The notes beneath the pieces are model-generated. The model did no database searches. It was not told the origin of the DNA and worked only from the letters and a program-made list of their open reading frames with translations. This document shows positions 10,835 to 20,750 of a stretch of DNA of 64,000 nucleotides, one piece after another. This DNA comes from Lithodes maja (taxonomy: Eukaryota; Arthropoda; Malacostraca; Decapoda; Lithodidae). Both the position numbers and the translations under genes were made by a program. Where the stretch lies: NCBI GenBank assembly GCA_037953745.1, contig JBAKBP010013070.1, forward strand, positions 1 to 64,000. The letters run 5' to 3'. How positions within the stretch are numbered: the first letter of the stretch is position 1; the number at the start of each line of letters is the position of its first letter.

Positions 10835-11640
10835 AGAGCAAGACAAACTTGCTAGTAGACGGAAGAAGAAGAAGACGTTTATATCAGCAGATTCCTTTGA
10901 CCATTAATCTGAATGTTTTGAAGTAGGTAATAGGCTACAATGACAATGGTAAACTTTTGAAGTGATTTCATGAACATATGATATGTGTGTGTGCACCATT
11001 ATGTCATTTGGGTGGCCTAATGTCTCGATGTTTTCGTCATACACAGGTTCAAAAAAATCACAAAAGGAAAATTACAAGAACTTCTCAGGGAGGTGCCGTT
11101 GTTAAGGCATTACTTCCCGAACCACATCTGATCTTAAAGAGCAAGACAAACTTGCTAGTAGACGGAAGAAGAAGAAGACGTTTATATCAGCAGATTCCTT
11201 TGACCATTAATCTGAATGTTTTGAAGTAGGTAATAGGCTACAATGACAATGGTAAACTTTTGAAGTGATTTCATGAACATATGATATGTGTGTGTGCACC
11301 ATTGTGTCATTTGGGTGGCCTAATGTCTCGATGTTTTCGTCATACACAGGTTCAAAAAAATCACAAAAGGAAAATTACAAGAACTTCTCAGGGAGGTGCC
11401 GTTGTTAAGGCATTACTTCCCGAACCACATCTGATCTTAAAGAGCAAGACAAACTCGGAATAAGAAGAAGACGTTTATATCAGCAGATTCCTTTGACCAT
11501 TAATCTGAATGTTTTGAAGTAGGTAATAGGCTACAATGACAATGGTAAACTTTTGAAGTGATTTCATGAACATATGATATGTGTGTGTGCACCATTGTGT
11601 CATTTGGGTGGCCTAATGTCTCGATGTTTTCGTCATACAC
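10835..11640. repeat. 303-bp tandem repeat (about 2.7 copies)
   Basis: Units starting AGAGCAAGACAAACT lie at about 10836, 11139 and 11442, the last truncated. Each contains (GAA)n, a block ending CATATGATATGTGTGTGTGC and a block ending CACATCTGATCTTAA. A partial further copy precedes the MITE at about 10275-10346, and an inverted partial copy lies at about 9820-10010. Apparent 60-83-residue ORFs in the array are repeats of the same non-coding unit. Confidence 0.85.
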
Positions 11641-13860
11641 AGGTTCATAGGGGTAAAGTCCGATAATCCGAAAAATCCACTAATCCGAACGAGGGCCGGT
11701 CCCCTGCCCTTCGGATTAACGGAAGTTTACTGTACAAACGTTAATGACGCATGGGTTGGCTTCAGAACCATCATCACAAACATTCTAGACGAAATAGCTC
11801 CTCTGAAAGACATACGAATTAAAGCAAGGTCAGACCCATGGATCAACAATGACATACTACACCATCTGGAACACAGAGACAATCTGTTAAAAAGGCTAAC
11901 GAAACATAGACAGGATCAAGGTCTGAAACATGAGTTCAACAGGGCCAGGAATAAACTAAGTAGGAAAATAAAATCAGCAAAAACTAATTATTTTCACAAT
12001 AAGGCAGAGGAATATCAGAATAACCCAAAGAAACTATGGAGGCACCTAAAAACAACAGGCTACAGCAACAAGACAAGGGATTCGTCTAACACTAATATTG
12101 CTCTCACCATTAATGATCAGATTTGCCACGATAAACGACAAATTTCAACCTACTTCAACTCCTTCTTCACCTCCATAGCAAACACACTTGCACAGAACCT
12201 ACCTCAACCTCTCAATAAATACACGACAACAACGGCCACCTTTCGAAATTTCTACAGAGATAAAGACATACAACCAAACACATTTGGATTGCAAAATGTT
12301 ACACCAAAATACACTTTTGACGAGCTGTCTAACCTAAATGTACATAAAAGCACAGGACCAGACAAAATTCCTGCCAAATTTCTACGAGATGGAGCCATTG
12401 GTATAGCAGGCCCCCTAACTCACATCATCAACTTGTCAATTAACACCAACACTGTACCTGCTGAACTGAAGGAAGCTATTGTAACCCCTCTATTCAAGAA
12501 AGGAAATAAACTAGAAGTTGGTAACTACAGACCAGTTAGCATATTATGTATTGTATCTAAAATCCTTGAAAGAGCGGTATACACCCAAATTGAACACTAC
12601 CTCAAACAAAATGATCTATTCTATAAGTTTCAATCAGGTTTCAGATGCATGTACTCGACAGACTCCTGTCTCATCCACTTAACGGATCACATTCGTAAAG
12701 AAATGTCTAAAGGTAACTACACCGGTATGGTTCTTCTTGATCTACAGAAAGCGTTTGACACAGTAGACCATGATATCCTATGTAATAAACTACAAGCAAT
12801 GGGCATAGGATCTGTGAACTGGTTTAAATCTTATCTTAGTGGTAGAACCCAAAGAGTCAAAATTGATGATAATATATCTGATCCTATGCCAATTAACTGT
12901 GGGGTCCCGCAGGGAAGCATCCTTGGTCCCTTACTCTTTCTCTGTTATGTGAACGACATGGAACTGAGCGTCTCATGTAAATTATTACTGTATGCAGACG
13001 ACAGCGTGCTCCTGGTTTCAGGAAAAGACCCAATAAATATTGCCGCTTCACTTTCCAAAGAACTAGAATCATGTAGTGAATGGCTAGTGGACAATAGACT
13101 ATCTCTTCACCTGGGCAAGACGGAAGCCATCTTATGTGGAACAAAACGCAAACTGAAAGACATTGTGGGCTTCTCGGTCAACTGTAATGATATTCCTATA
13201 ATAACAGTGTCACAAGTTAAATATCTCGGACTAAAACTGGACGCGAGTTTGTCAGGTGAAACAATTTTGGAATCTATCCTGAGTAAGTGTAGAGCACGTA
13301 TAAAATACCTGTATAGACAGGTGGGATGCTTGCCCGCGGCGACCAAAAAGACCCTCTGCCAAGCGCTTGTTCAATGTCATTTTGACTATTCTGTGTCATC
13401 CTGGTACTCTGCATCATCTAAATCAGCACAGCACAAACTTCAGGTCACTCAAAATAAAATGGTTAGGTTCATGCTGAACCTAGGACCCAGATCACATGTT
13501 GGCCAGGAACAACTTCAGTCACTAGGTATGCTCAATGTCGCTGACAGGGCCAAACAAATCAGGCTCACTAATGCCTTCAAAATTTTCTATGACAGAGCTC
13601 CAGAGTACCTAAAGAATTATTTTGTTAAAGCAAATGAGAGGAGTGGACATAATACAAGAAACAGGATGTTTAATTTTAAGGTCCCAAGAATCCAAGGACA
13701 GGGTAAGCAAACATTCTTCTTCACCGCCATCAAAGACTGGAACGACCTACCCCAGTCAGTCCGTGAAAAGAGAACACTGTATTCCTTCAGACGTAGCCTG
13801 AAGGAACACCTGAACCGGACAGCTGCGAGAAGGGAGCACCAAGCTTATGTCTACTACTAA

Positions 13861-14175
13861 ATGCGACATAAGAGATAGACAAACCAAACTGAAATGATTA
13901 CTGATTACGGATTACTGATATTTACTATAGGATGTAAGGTATCTTAAAATAACCCCCTAGAAATACTTTTTCTAAAGTATCTATTTCTTTATCCTCCCCA
14001 TTTTTCCCCAGCTAACCTAATCCCACAATGACCCCAATGGAAATACGCCTAACGGCCTTATTGGGCTATCCTTAGTTGGAATTATGCAAGGCTGGTACAT
14101 GTCATATTTGTAACAAACTATGTGGTACCAACTCTGTAAATTGCTAACTGAATAAATATTATTATTATTATTATA
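13861..14175 (+). other. LINE 3' UTR and (ATT)n tail
   Basis: About 290 bases of non-coding sequence follow the ORF2 stop and end in AATAAATATTATTATTATTATTAT. A simple-repeat tail in place of poly(A) is characteristic of CR1/L2-group elements and marks the 3' boundary. Confidence 0.75.
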
Positions 14176-15081
14176 AGGTTCTTGGTACGATGTTGCCAAT
14201 GTAGCTGCTACCGCTAAATCCAGCGAATCACTTCCATCTAGCGACATCAAGATGTGATGAATTCTAGCGATATTCAAGTTAGTTTCCCTATTTTAAGGAA
14301 TTGGAGAGATATTTCGATTGTTAAAGATTATTCTAGATACTTCAACATATGTTTTCTAGTGACATACAAGTTTTTAGTGTCTGGTGACTATCTAGCGATT
14401 TGTCAATGCTATTCTAGCATACATTTGTGATTTAGTTTATCTTGCATTTTTGTCTAAATTTGGCCTATTTCTCCAGAAGACTTCCTACATGGTATAATGT
14501 ATTGTTCTAGTGATAATTAAATATTATATAGGGCTATTTTAAGTTGGCTGATGAATATGAAGCAGTAATATGCTGGACGATGAGAACACTGTATGTAAAC
14601 ATGTCTCGGATATCACTGATCATTTTTGGCATTTTCTGCCAAAAGCCCAATGGCTTATCAGTGGTGGTAACACAAAATGCAGCATATGTCAAAGCTTGGG
14701 ATATTTACCAAATCATTGTTTTCCATTTTCTCCCACTTTGTTTCTTCAAATTTAGACAAATCTATGCTATGATTTTTAAAGGGTATCTTCAGTACAGATA
14801 TCATCCTCAATTGTTTTTCACACTCAAATACTTACCGGACAGATATATTGTAATTGCAACCTGCAAGCTGTCGATATGAATGCTAGACTACTCGGCCCAT
14901 GGGACAGCTCGGCCAGGACAGCTCGGCCCAGTAAAAACGAGACAGCTCGGCCCCGTGTTAATTACGAGACAACTCTTAATTAACCTAACCTAACCTACAC
15001 ATTATGAATCGAGAGAACTAGCCTATGACATAATAATACAATAAACTAACATTTCGCCCACATTACACACACGCCATAAAC

Positions 15082-15411
15082 GGGAGGCCATGTATGCAGC
15101 ACCAAATCCTGCAAATCCTGTCCTCTGCGCATGCGTGAGAATCTTGCCCCTTGGCACGATTTTTTTTTCCTTTATACTATTATATTAACTTAACTTAACT
15201 TAACTTAACTTAACTTAACCTAACCTAACCTAACCTAACCTAACCTAACCTAACCTAACCTAACCTAACCTAACCTAACCTAACCTAACCTAACAGTTGA
15301 GCCTAACTTAAATTAACCTAACAGTTGAGCCTAAATAACATAATAAAAATATTAGGGAAAAGGCCGTGCATACGCAGAGGACAGGATTTGGTGCTGCATA
15401 CATGGCCTCAC
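15082..15411. mobile_element. Nested MITE carrying a telomere-type repeat
   Basis: It is flanked by CCATAAAC at 15074-15081 and 15412-15419. The inverted ends GGGAGGCCATGTATGCAGCA and (right, reverse complement) GTGAGGCCATGTATGCAGCA extend over about 45 bases with a small insertion in the left arm. The core is the (TTAAC)n/(CCTAA)n tract at 15185-15293. Confidence 0.78.
15185..15293. repeat. Interstitial (TTAAC)7-(CCTAA)15 tract
   Basis: About seven TTAAC units run directly into fifteen CCTAA units. CCTAA is the complement of TTAGG, the canonical telomere repeat of most arthropods. It lies inside a MITE, so it was probably carried or expanded there and does not mark a chromosome fusion. Confidence 0.9.
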
Positions 15412-16198
15412 CCATAAACCCTCCACTTAGCTCTCCCCATCCTAATCCTGACTGGTCTAGTCAAATTGCCCCATAGCAAAACATGGGGCCGAGCTGTCTC
15501 AAATAATGGGCCGAGTTGTCTCGCAGTCGTGGCCGAGTTGTCCAAAAGTGGGCCGAGCTGTCCGAGCCGAGTTGTCCCATGGGCCGAGTCGTCCAGTCAC
15601 CGTCGATATTTACTGAACCTGGCCTCAAGTTGATCGGTCTGAAATTTTCCTGTTAATATATATTTCATTTTAAGTTCATTTATGCTAGAGACAAGTTAAT
15701 TTTAGGGAGTGGTTTGTGAATAATGTGACAAATCAAAACTGAATCCTCTTGCTCAATTACTTTCCAGAATGTATCCAGAGAATCCAGTTTCTCTCTCAGT
15801 TCATTCAGTGTTGCAAATTTCTTGTTTTGTTTGTGTTGTAAATCCTCAACAACACTTTGTGCAATAGCAGTCTGGATTGCAACCTCTTCCTTTCTACATC
15901 TCCTTCCTGCTGGTGATTCTCTCGACGAAGGTGTTCTTGATAGATAGGAGGGACAGTTGGGTAACTTTGATGGGACTGCTCCCTTACGAAGCCTTGGAAT
16001 TTTTAATTTGGCTGTAAGTTTGATCCCAGTTCTCTCATCAAAGCATGACGTCTCTCTCTATATATCCTCTGGACAGAAGTGTAGTTCACACACCTGTAAA
16101 CAGGTGAGTGGAATGTGTTACTTATACTGACCGATTGTTTGTGAGCATGAACTATCATATTTTAAATAAACAGTTGGTATTGTAATAGTAACTATTAA

Positions 16199-16838
16199 CC
16201 CGGCAAGCGCGATAGGCCTCACGGAAGGCTTCCTATAGGGAACGCGATAGGCCTCACGGAAGCAAGACCATAAAAAAAGCTTTCCAAAAAAAAAAAGGGC
16301 CTATCAAAACAAAGGAATTTGTCTCTAGGTGAGATAATTCCCCTCCAGTACTCATCCATGTAAATCTCACCCACCCCCCTCCCCTCCTTCCCCACCTTAT
16401 TCCCCCCTCCCTCCCCTCCTCAATTATCACCTATTTTCCCTCTTATTATCATCATTTATCGGTTATTTTTCTCTCCCGCAATAATGTAGCACAAGTGGGT
16501 TGCAGAAAAGATCGTTATGTAACACCCAGACACCGGCCCACACCGCCCCGCTCGTCTCAGTTACCTCACAGACAGCGAGAGAGGAGGGTTGCCTGTGGCT
16601 CTCTCTCGCCTGAGATTATGACCGGGTGGCCAATATCTTCGTTTTTCACCACCCAAATGCTTTTCCCACTTATTTTAGCACTCTTGAAGGTTCATATATA
16701 CATCATATATGTAAAATAAAAGCATACCGAAAACAAATAATGCTCTATATTGTAAATATAACGAATTCTGTCAGAATCCAAGGCTAGAAATGCACAAATA
16801 ACTACCCTAGCCCCTAGGTCTATTTAGCGCTTGTCAGG
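16199..16838. mobile_element. piggyBac-type MITE, copy 1 of 3
   Basis: It is flanked by TTAA (16195-16198 and 16839-16842). The ends are CCCGGCAAGCGC and (right, reverse complement) CCTGACAAGCGC. The interior has a subterminal direct repeat of GCGATAGGCCTCACGGAAG, a long C-rich tract (16376-16425) and CAAGTGGGTTGCAGAAAAGA. The same family occurs at 17981-18615 (same orientation) and 37473-38112 (reverse). The 74-residue ORF it contains is conserved only because the repeat is. Confidence 0.88.
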
Positions 16839-16842
16839 TTAA

Positions 16843-17527
16843 TTACATTAATAGGATTATTTGAATTTATAGCATAATATAAATATATATATAAATACCC
16901 AAGATAAGAAACAAACCTAGTATGACTACTGTATAGATAATTGAAAATATTTATTAATTTTCTTCTCACTCAGTCGAGGTACTGTTGGTATAGTGAAAGT
17001 ATGTATTTTTTGTATTTCCAATAATGTTTAAATCAAGACATCTATCAAAATAGTAAGTAACATGGTCCTTTTTAAACTGAATAAAATCGTAGCCAAAACA
17101 AATGGTTAAAAATGGTGCCATTGTGTTGGGATTAATTTATAGAAGTAACTTCGGCCCTGTTGCATGATGGCCGAAGTTACTGCAAACCGTTATCGTCATG
17201 TTACCAATGTCTATGCACTTAAGTAATTATGAAAATTCGTATTATATTTAGTATGTCTCCATATGTTAACTTATATGCTTATATAGACCTACATGTTAAA
17301 AGTTCTGTTAATATATGCTTACATACAGTATGTGTGGCCTTAACGAATATATAACTACAATAAATATAAGTGCTCGTGAATGGAACAGAAATATTGGCTT
17401 TATTAGCCAATTATATAACATGAATGAAATATATAGTAGCTGCTGCAGCATATTAAAAACCATCTCAAGTGAAAGAAACTTACAAAATAAATGGAATACT
17501 GCAAAACGTTTCGACTAGTACGGTATA

Positions 17528-17563
<36 letters not shown>

Positions 17564-17676
17564 TGTATATATAACTGTCTTGATAGCGTAAAGCATAAGT
17601 GTGCGGAATTTCGATGTGAGTGTCACATGTATTTGTTGATTTCATTAATTGAGTTTAGATGTGAAGTTGGTTGGTG

Positions 17677-17677
<1 letters not shown>
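16843..17677. other. AT-rich stretch without a gene; contains a perfect 12-bp hairpin
   Basis: No coding region is seen. At 17145-17180 a perfect inverted repeat, arms GTAACTTCGGCC, encloses a 12-base loop. If the transposase gene model is right, this stretch is part of its enlarged intron. Short microsatellite runs lie at 17530-17575. Confidence 0.6.

Positions 17678-17737
<60 letters not shown>
17678..17737. repeat. (TA)n microsatellite
   Basis: About 29 TA units immediately precede the first LTR copy. A similar (TA)n tract (31515-31592) follows the last LTR copy, so the LTR nest is bracketed by the same simple sequence. Confidence 0.95.
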
Positions 17738-17741
<4 letters not shown>

Positions 17742-20700
17742 ATGCCCTGTTTTTCTACAGGATTAACTTGGGTAATGTGAGTTCTAAATGACTGGGTATA
17801 TAAGGCTGCATGCACAATACAAGGTATGAGGAATAGAGAACACAAAGAAACACATGGTAACAAGATAACACGATCACGTTTATTGATATACCACTGCAGA
17901 ATACTCGTGCAAGACAATATAATAGAATTGAACAACACTAGCATAAGTGGATCTGGATGGAGCCTAGTCTCCCACTTCCAACAAGCGCGATAGGCCTAAC
18001 GGAAGGCTTCCTATAGGGAACGCGATAGGCCTCACGGAAGCAAGACCATAAAAAAAGCCTTCCAAAAAAAAGGGGGGCCTAGCAAAACAAAGGAATTTGT
18101 CTCTAGGTGAGATAATTCCCCTCCAGTACTCATCCATGTAAATCTCACCCACCCCCTCCCCTCCTTCCCCACCTTATTCCCCCCTCCCTCCCCTCCTCAA
18201 TTATCACCTATTTTTCCTCTTATTATCATCATTTATCGGTTATTTTTCTCTCCCGCGATAATGTAGCACAAGTGGGTTGCAGAAAAGATCGTTATGTAAC
18301 ACCCAGACACCGGCCCACACCGCCCCGCTCGTCTCAGTTACCTCACAGACAGCGAGAGAGGAGGGTTGCCTGTGGCTCTCTCTCGCCTGAGATTATGACC
18401 GGGTGGCCAATATCTTCGTTTTTCACCACCCAAATGCTTTTCCCACTTATTTTAGCACTCTTGAAGGTTCATATATACATCATATATGTAAAATAAAAGC
18501 ATACCGAAAACAAATAATGCTCTATATTGTAAATATAACGAATTCTGTCAGAATCCAAGGCTAGAAATGCACAAATAACTACCCTAGCCCCTAGGTCTAT
18601 TTCGCGCTTGTCAGGTTAATCTTCTGATCACTGGCTTTAATTCAACAGGTTTATATACCGAAGACCATCAATGTTACTTATAGAATCATCTTCACTGTTA
18701 GATTTATTACTGGTAGCTCTGGTGCACAAGTAGTAGTTCACAGACTAGATTAGACACGTGTATTTTAGAGCACGGGAATTCTAGTAACCTCAGGGGGTAC
18801 TGATCTAAGTTTTATATTCTTGTCTCAGAAATACATAGAACGCAAATCAGTGGGCGAACATTCAGATATCACTAGGGTTTCACTTTTATGTAATAATATC
18901 TGGGTATATGGTTGATTACGAGAGTTAGTATCGCCTGTTAATTAATGGACACTGATACGCTTAGCACTTCCTAATTGAATGGTTATATGAATTATACTGG
19001 GGCAAAGAGATAGCCACTTCGTAGAAATATTAATAAGTGAATCTCTAAACAGCACTGTAACAATGTAGTACTGATAAGGGGAATCTTGGGTAGTATCTGA
19101 TGGGTCTGGTCCTGGTTATCTTGCGTCCATGATGTTGGGGGCTAACGACTGGTTCCGCGGCCGTCCAGGGGGTCCATATGTATGAAGTTCTCAAATACGT
19201 GGACAGATCCTTCTATCCAAATCTGCCACGGAGTCTGCCGGCTCTGGAATCTCTCAACTCCGGAACAACACAAGGGCAGAGCTAGAGGTTAACTTCAGGG
19301 TAGTGACCACTGGTTGGTGTCTAGCTTTCAACTGATTTTACTGGGGGGCTGGAGCTGGGTTTATAAGCTCGGTTTTGGGCCCTGTAGGCCATAGGGATCT
19401 TATTAGTCTTATGGACTTATTTGAGCTCTCAATAGATACGGGGACTAGGTAAGGTGGTGATTACTGTTGTGGCACATGGCTATAGGAAGCCTTCATATTT
19501 TAATAGAACTGAGCCTTAGTAAGAGGTACTATTTTGGCTATACTGGAAGTATTGAGGGGAGAGAGACTGGATCTACTATGCGAGGAGGATGGGGACAGCT
19601 GTGATAGGAGTGTCTCTCTTAGATTGTTCAATCTTCATTCTATCGTATAGCTGAGGTGCTAATTTAGTGATCAGAGTATGCAAGAAAGGTAAATGGTTTA
19701 TTGTGAGTTAATAGAGGTTAGTAAAGGTGTTAGTCATGCATGGTTAGTTCATTGACAGGAAGAATTCCTGTGCTACCTGGCAATGACCCGGGAGTCAAAA
19801 CAGGGGTCAGGTATACCTCCGCAGGGGTGGGGGTCTCCCTCCTCGGGTGGGTAAAAAGGGGTAGCTGGGCACCCTCTCTCTGTGATGGTCGTCCGGCGGC
19901 TGTGGCTAGGGGCTTGCCATATCACCAGTGTTTGTAATAACCCTCTGTTTATGAGACAGATGTGGGTGTTTTTAATATAAAAACCGAAGGTGCCTTGGCT
20001 AGCTGGTTATAATCGGTTGGTTGTTAATTTCATGGTTTGCTTGGTGTGGTGGAGATGGGTTGCTAACTCTGCCACATTTATCTGGAAGTATGGCAATAGA
20101 AGTTAGTTACTGGCGAGGCGGCGAGCCTCGCACCGACGACCATTGGGTGCAGGGTTGTGAATGGGTTGTAAGAGAATAGATGGCATGCAAGGGGTTAGTA
20201 AAGTTCTAATGTTGTTCTGGCCTACTAAGTGAAGGCAGGCTGGATAGGAGTATATATATAAAAGGTTGGAGAGAGTTAGCAACGGAAAAATCAAGGATCT
20301 TCAAGAGGTATGAGAGAGAGGCTAGGTCGGACAAGAGTCGAGAAGCGCGGGTATCTTAATGAGAGGGGGGGAAGCTCAGGGGCCTACAGGGAAATTTGAC
20401 CCTAAGGTCTCTGGGCGTGGGGGTGGCATTAGGCTACAATTGATATTGGAGTTTGAAAAGACAGTGAAAGTATGTTAGCCAAATGCTACAGGGGGATGCA
20501 AATACGGGGTGGTATATGAGTCTGGAAAAGATAGAATCATGTGGACTGTGGATACGAAGGAGGTAAGTGGAAGACGTATGACAATTGTGGAAAAGTAAAT
20601 GGAAAAAGGTGAACACAATGGCGGATAAAGATACTTAACCTAAGGATTGCATACATAGATTTATGGGGCGATTGTCTTCAGAAACTTAGTCTGGCAAGAC

Positions 20701-20750
20701 AAGGTATTTTAGGGTATGTTGATATTAATACTTAACCTAAGGATTGAATA
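17738..20750 (-). mobile_element. Partial LTR of the gag-only LTR family (copy A), with a MITE inside
   Basis: It begins with the family's terminal bases TGTTATGCCC and follows copies B and C closely until GGATTGAATA at 20750. There copy B begins, so the rest of this LTR is missing. Orientation is assigned from the gag gene in copy B (minus strand). TATATAAGG at 17797 and TATATATATAAAAGG at 20251 look like TATA boxes but on the plus strand, antisense to gag. A 65-residue ORF at 19740-19937 recurs in all copies and has no recognisable domain. Confidence 0.75.
17981..18615. mobile_element. piggyBac-type MITE, copy 2 of 3, left end damaged
   Basis: It is nearly identical to 16199-16838. The right side has the expected GCGCTTGTCAGG-TTAA, and the LTR resumes with TCTTCTGATCACTGG. 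On the left, the TTAA, the first bases of the MITE and about 12 bases of LTR (seen as ACGTTCAGGTATTAA in copies B and D) are missing. A small deletion therefore spans the left junction. Confidence 0.85.

Larger units (their letters stand above)
9695..11732. mobile_element. Tigger/pogo-like non-autonomous DNA transposon
   Basis: The ends are CAGTAAAAGTCTGTTAATCC and, as reverse complement on the right, CAGTAAACTTCCGTTAATCC, flanked by TA (9693-9694 and 11733-11734). CAGT ends with a TA duplication are typical of the pogo/Tigger branch of Tc1/mariner. Excision leaving one TA restores ORF2 (FGS-TNVNDAW). The interior lacks a transposase. It has a 303-bp tandem repeat on the right and a partial inverted copy of that unit on the left (about 9820-10010). 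It also hosts a TTAA-flanked MITE at 10351-10830. Confidence 0.85.
7870..13860 (+). pseudogene. LINE ORF2: tandem zinc fingers, AP endonuclease, reverse transcriptase (interrupted)
   Basis: The segments 7870-8234, 8871-9694 and 11733-13860 join in one frame when the two insertions are removed; the only stop is TAA at 8986-8988. The N-terminus has two zinc modules of the pattern CxxC-CxxC-HxxC-CxxC: CIVC/CSSC/HDRC/CDKC, then CEIC/CVKC/HMKC/CNIC. These are PHD- or RING-like, as in several CR1-type elements. The endonuclease shows HINARSMYHKL, AITETWLD, YRPPDD, LGDFNL and the catalytic SDH (about 9542). The RT shows NYRPVSIL, LDLQKAFDTVDHDIL, GVPQGSILGPLLF and YADDSVLL (about 12990), and the C-terminal region ends in LNRTAARREHQAY. 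ORF2 starts 24 bases after the ORF1 stop, in the same frame. It would nick the target and prime reverse transcription. This copy is dead through insertion. Confidence 0.87.
7084..14175 (+). mobile_element. CR1-like LINE with signal peptide-2A ORF1 and PHD-endonuclease-RT ORF2
   Basis: This is a nearly full-length non-LTR retrotransposon: ORF1 (7084-7845), ORF2 (7870-13860), a 3' UTR of about 290 bases and an (ATT)n microsatellite tail at about 14152-14174, as in CR1/L2-group elements. It contains three younger insertions, at 8235-8866, 9695-11732 and, inside the latter, 10351-10830. Without them the element is about 4.4 kb. The 5' edge coincides with the ORF1 start codon, so the 5' UTR is absent or only a few bases. 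No target duplication was identified. Confidence 0.88.
14878..15601. mobile_element. TIR element with 8-bp target duplication inside the transposase pseudogene
   Basis: The duplication GTCGATAT lies at 14870-14877 and 15602-15609. The inverted ends share ACTCGGCCCATGGGACA followed by further (A/G)CTCGGC units (GACAGCTCGGCC repeated several times at both ends). The 8-bp duplication fits hAT or P superfamilies, and I cannot decide which. It contains no ORF. A second 8-bp-duplication element (15082-15411) is nested in it. Confidence 0.75.
14610..16067 (-). pseudogene. THAP/P-element-like transposase, second exon onward, internally deleted and interrupted
   Basis: Minus-strand coding starts after a good acceptor (TTCTGTCCAG) at 16067 with a degenerate RI(C to Y)RE..HF, the last zinc ligands of a THAP domain. 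It continues with DERTGIKL, the THAP tail LRKGAVPSKLPNCPSYLS and a charged helical region (VVEDLQHKQNKKFATLNEL). After a frame change near 15680 it shows MKYILTGKFQTDQLEARF, then SKYRQLAG/NYNISV and FECEKQLR. This second block is a signature of the C-terminal part of P-element/THAP9-like transposases. The RNase H-like core that should lie between them is absent, so the copy is an internal deletion. An in-frame TAA replaces a codon in SVR*VFEC. A MITE (14878-15601) sits inside, and the KYR-QLAG frame resumes across its 8-bp duplication. The N-terminal exon is at 32039-32191. Confidence 0.72.

Noticed and set aside
15185..15293. Chromosome end or ancient telomere fusion
   Set aside because: The tract lies inside a MITE with matching arms and an 8-bp duplication, so a mobile-element origin is simpler.
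19740..19937. 65-residue ORF repeated at 19740, 22122, 29100 and 51930, and the 80-residue ORFs at 23781, 30739 and 52947
   Set aside because: They recur only because they lie in the repeated LTRs. They show no domain, differ by indels in other copies, and have no start context worth noting.
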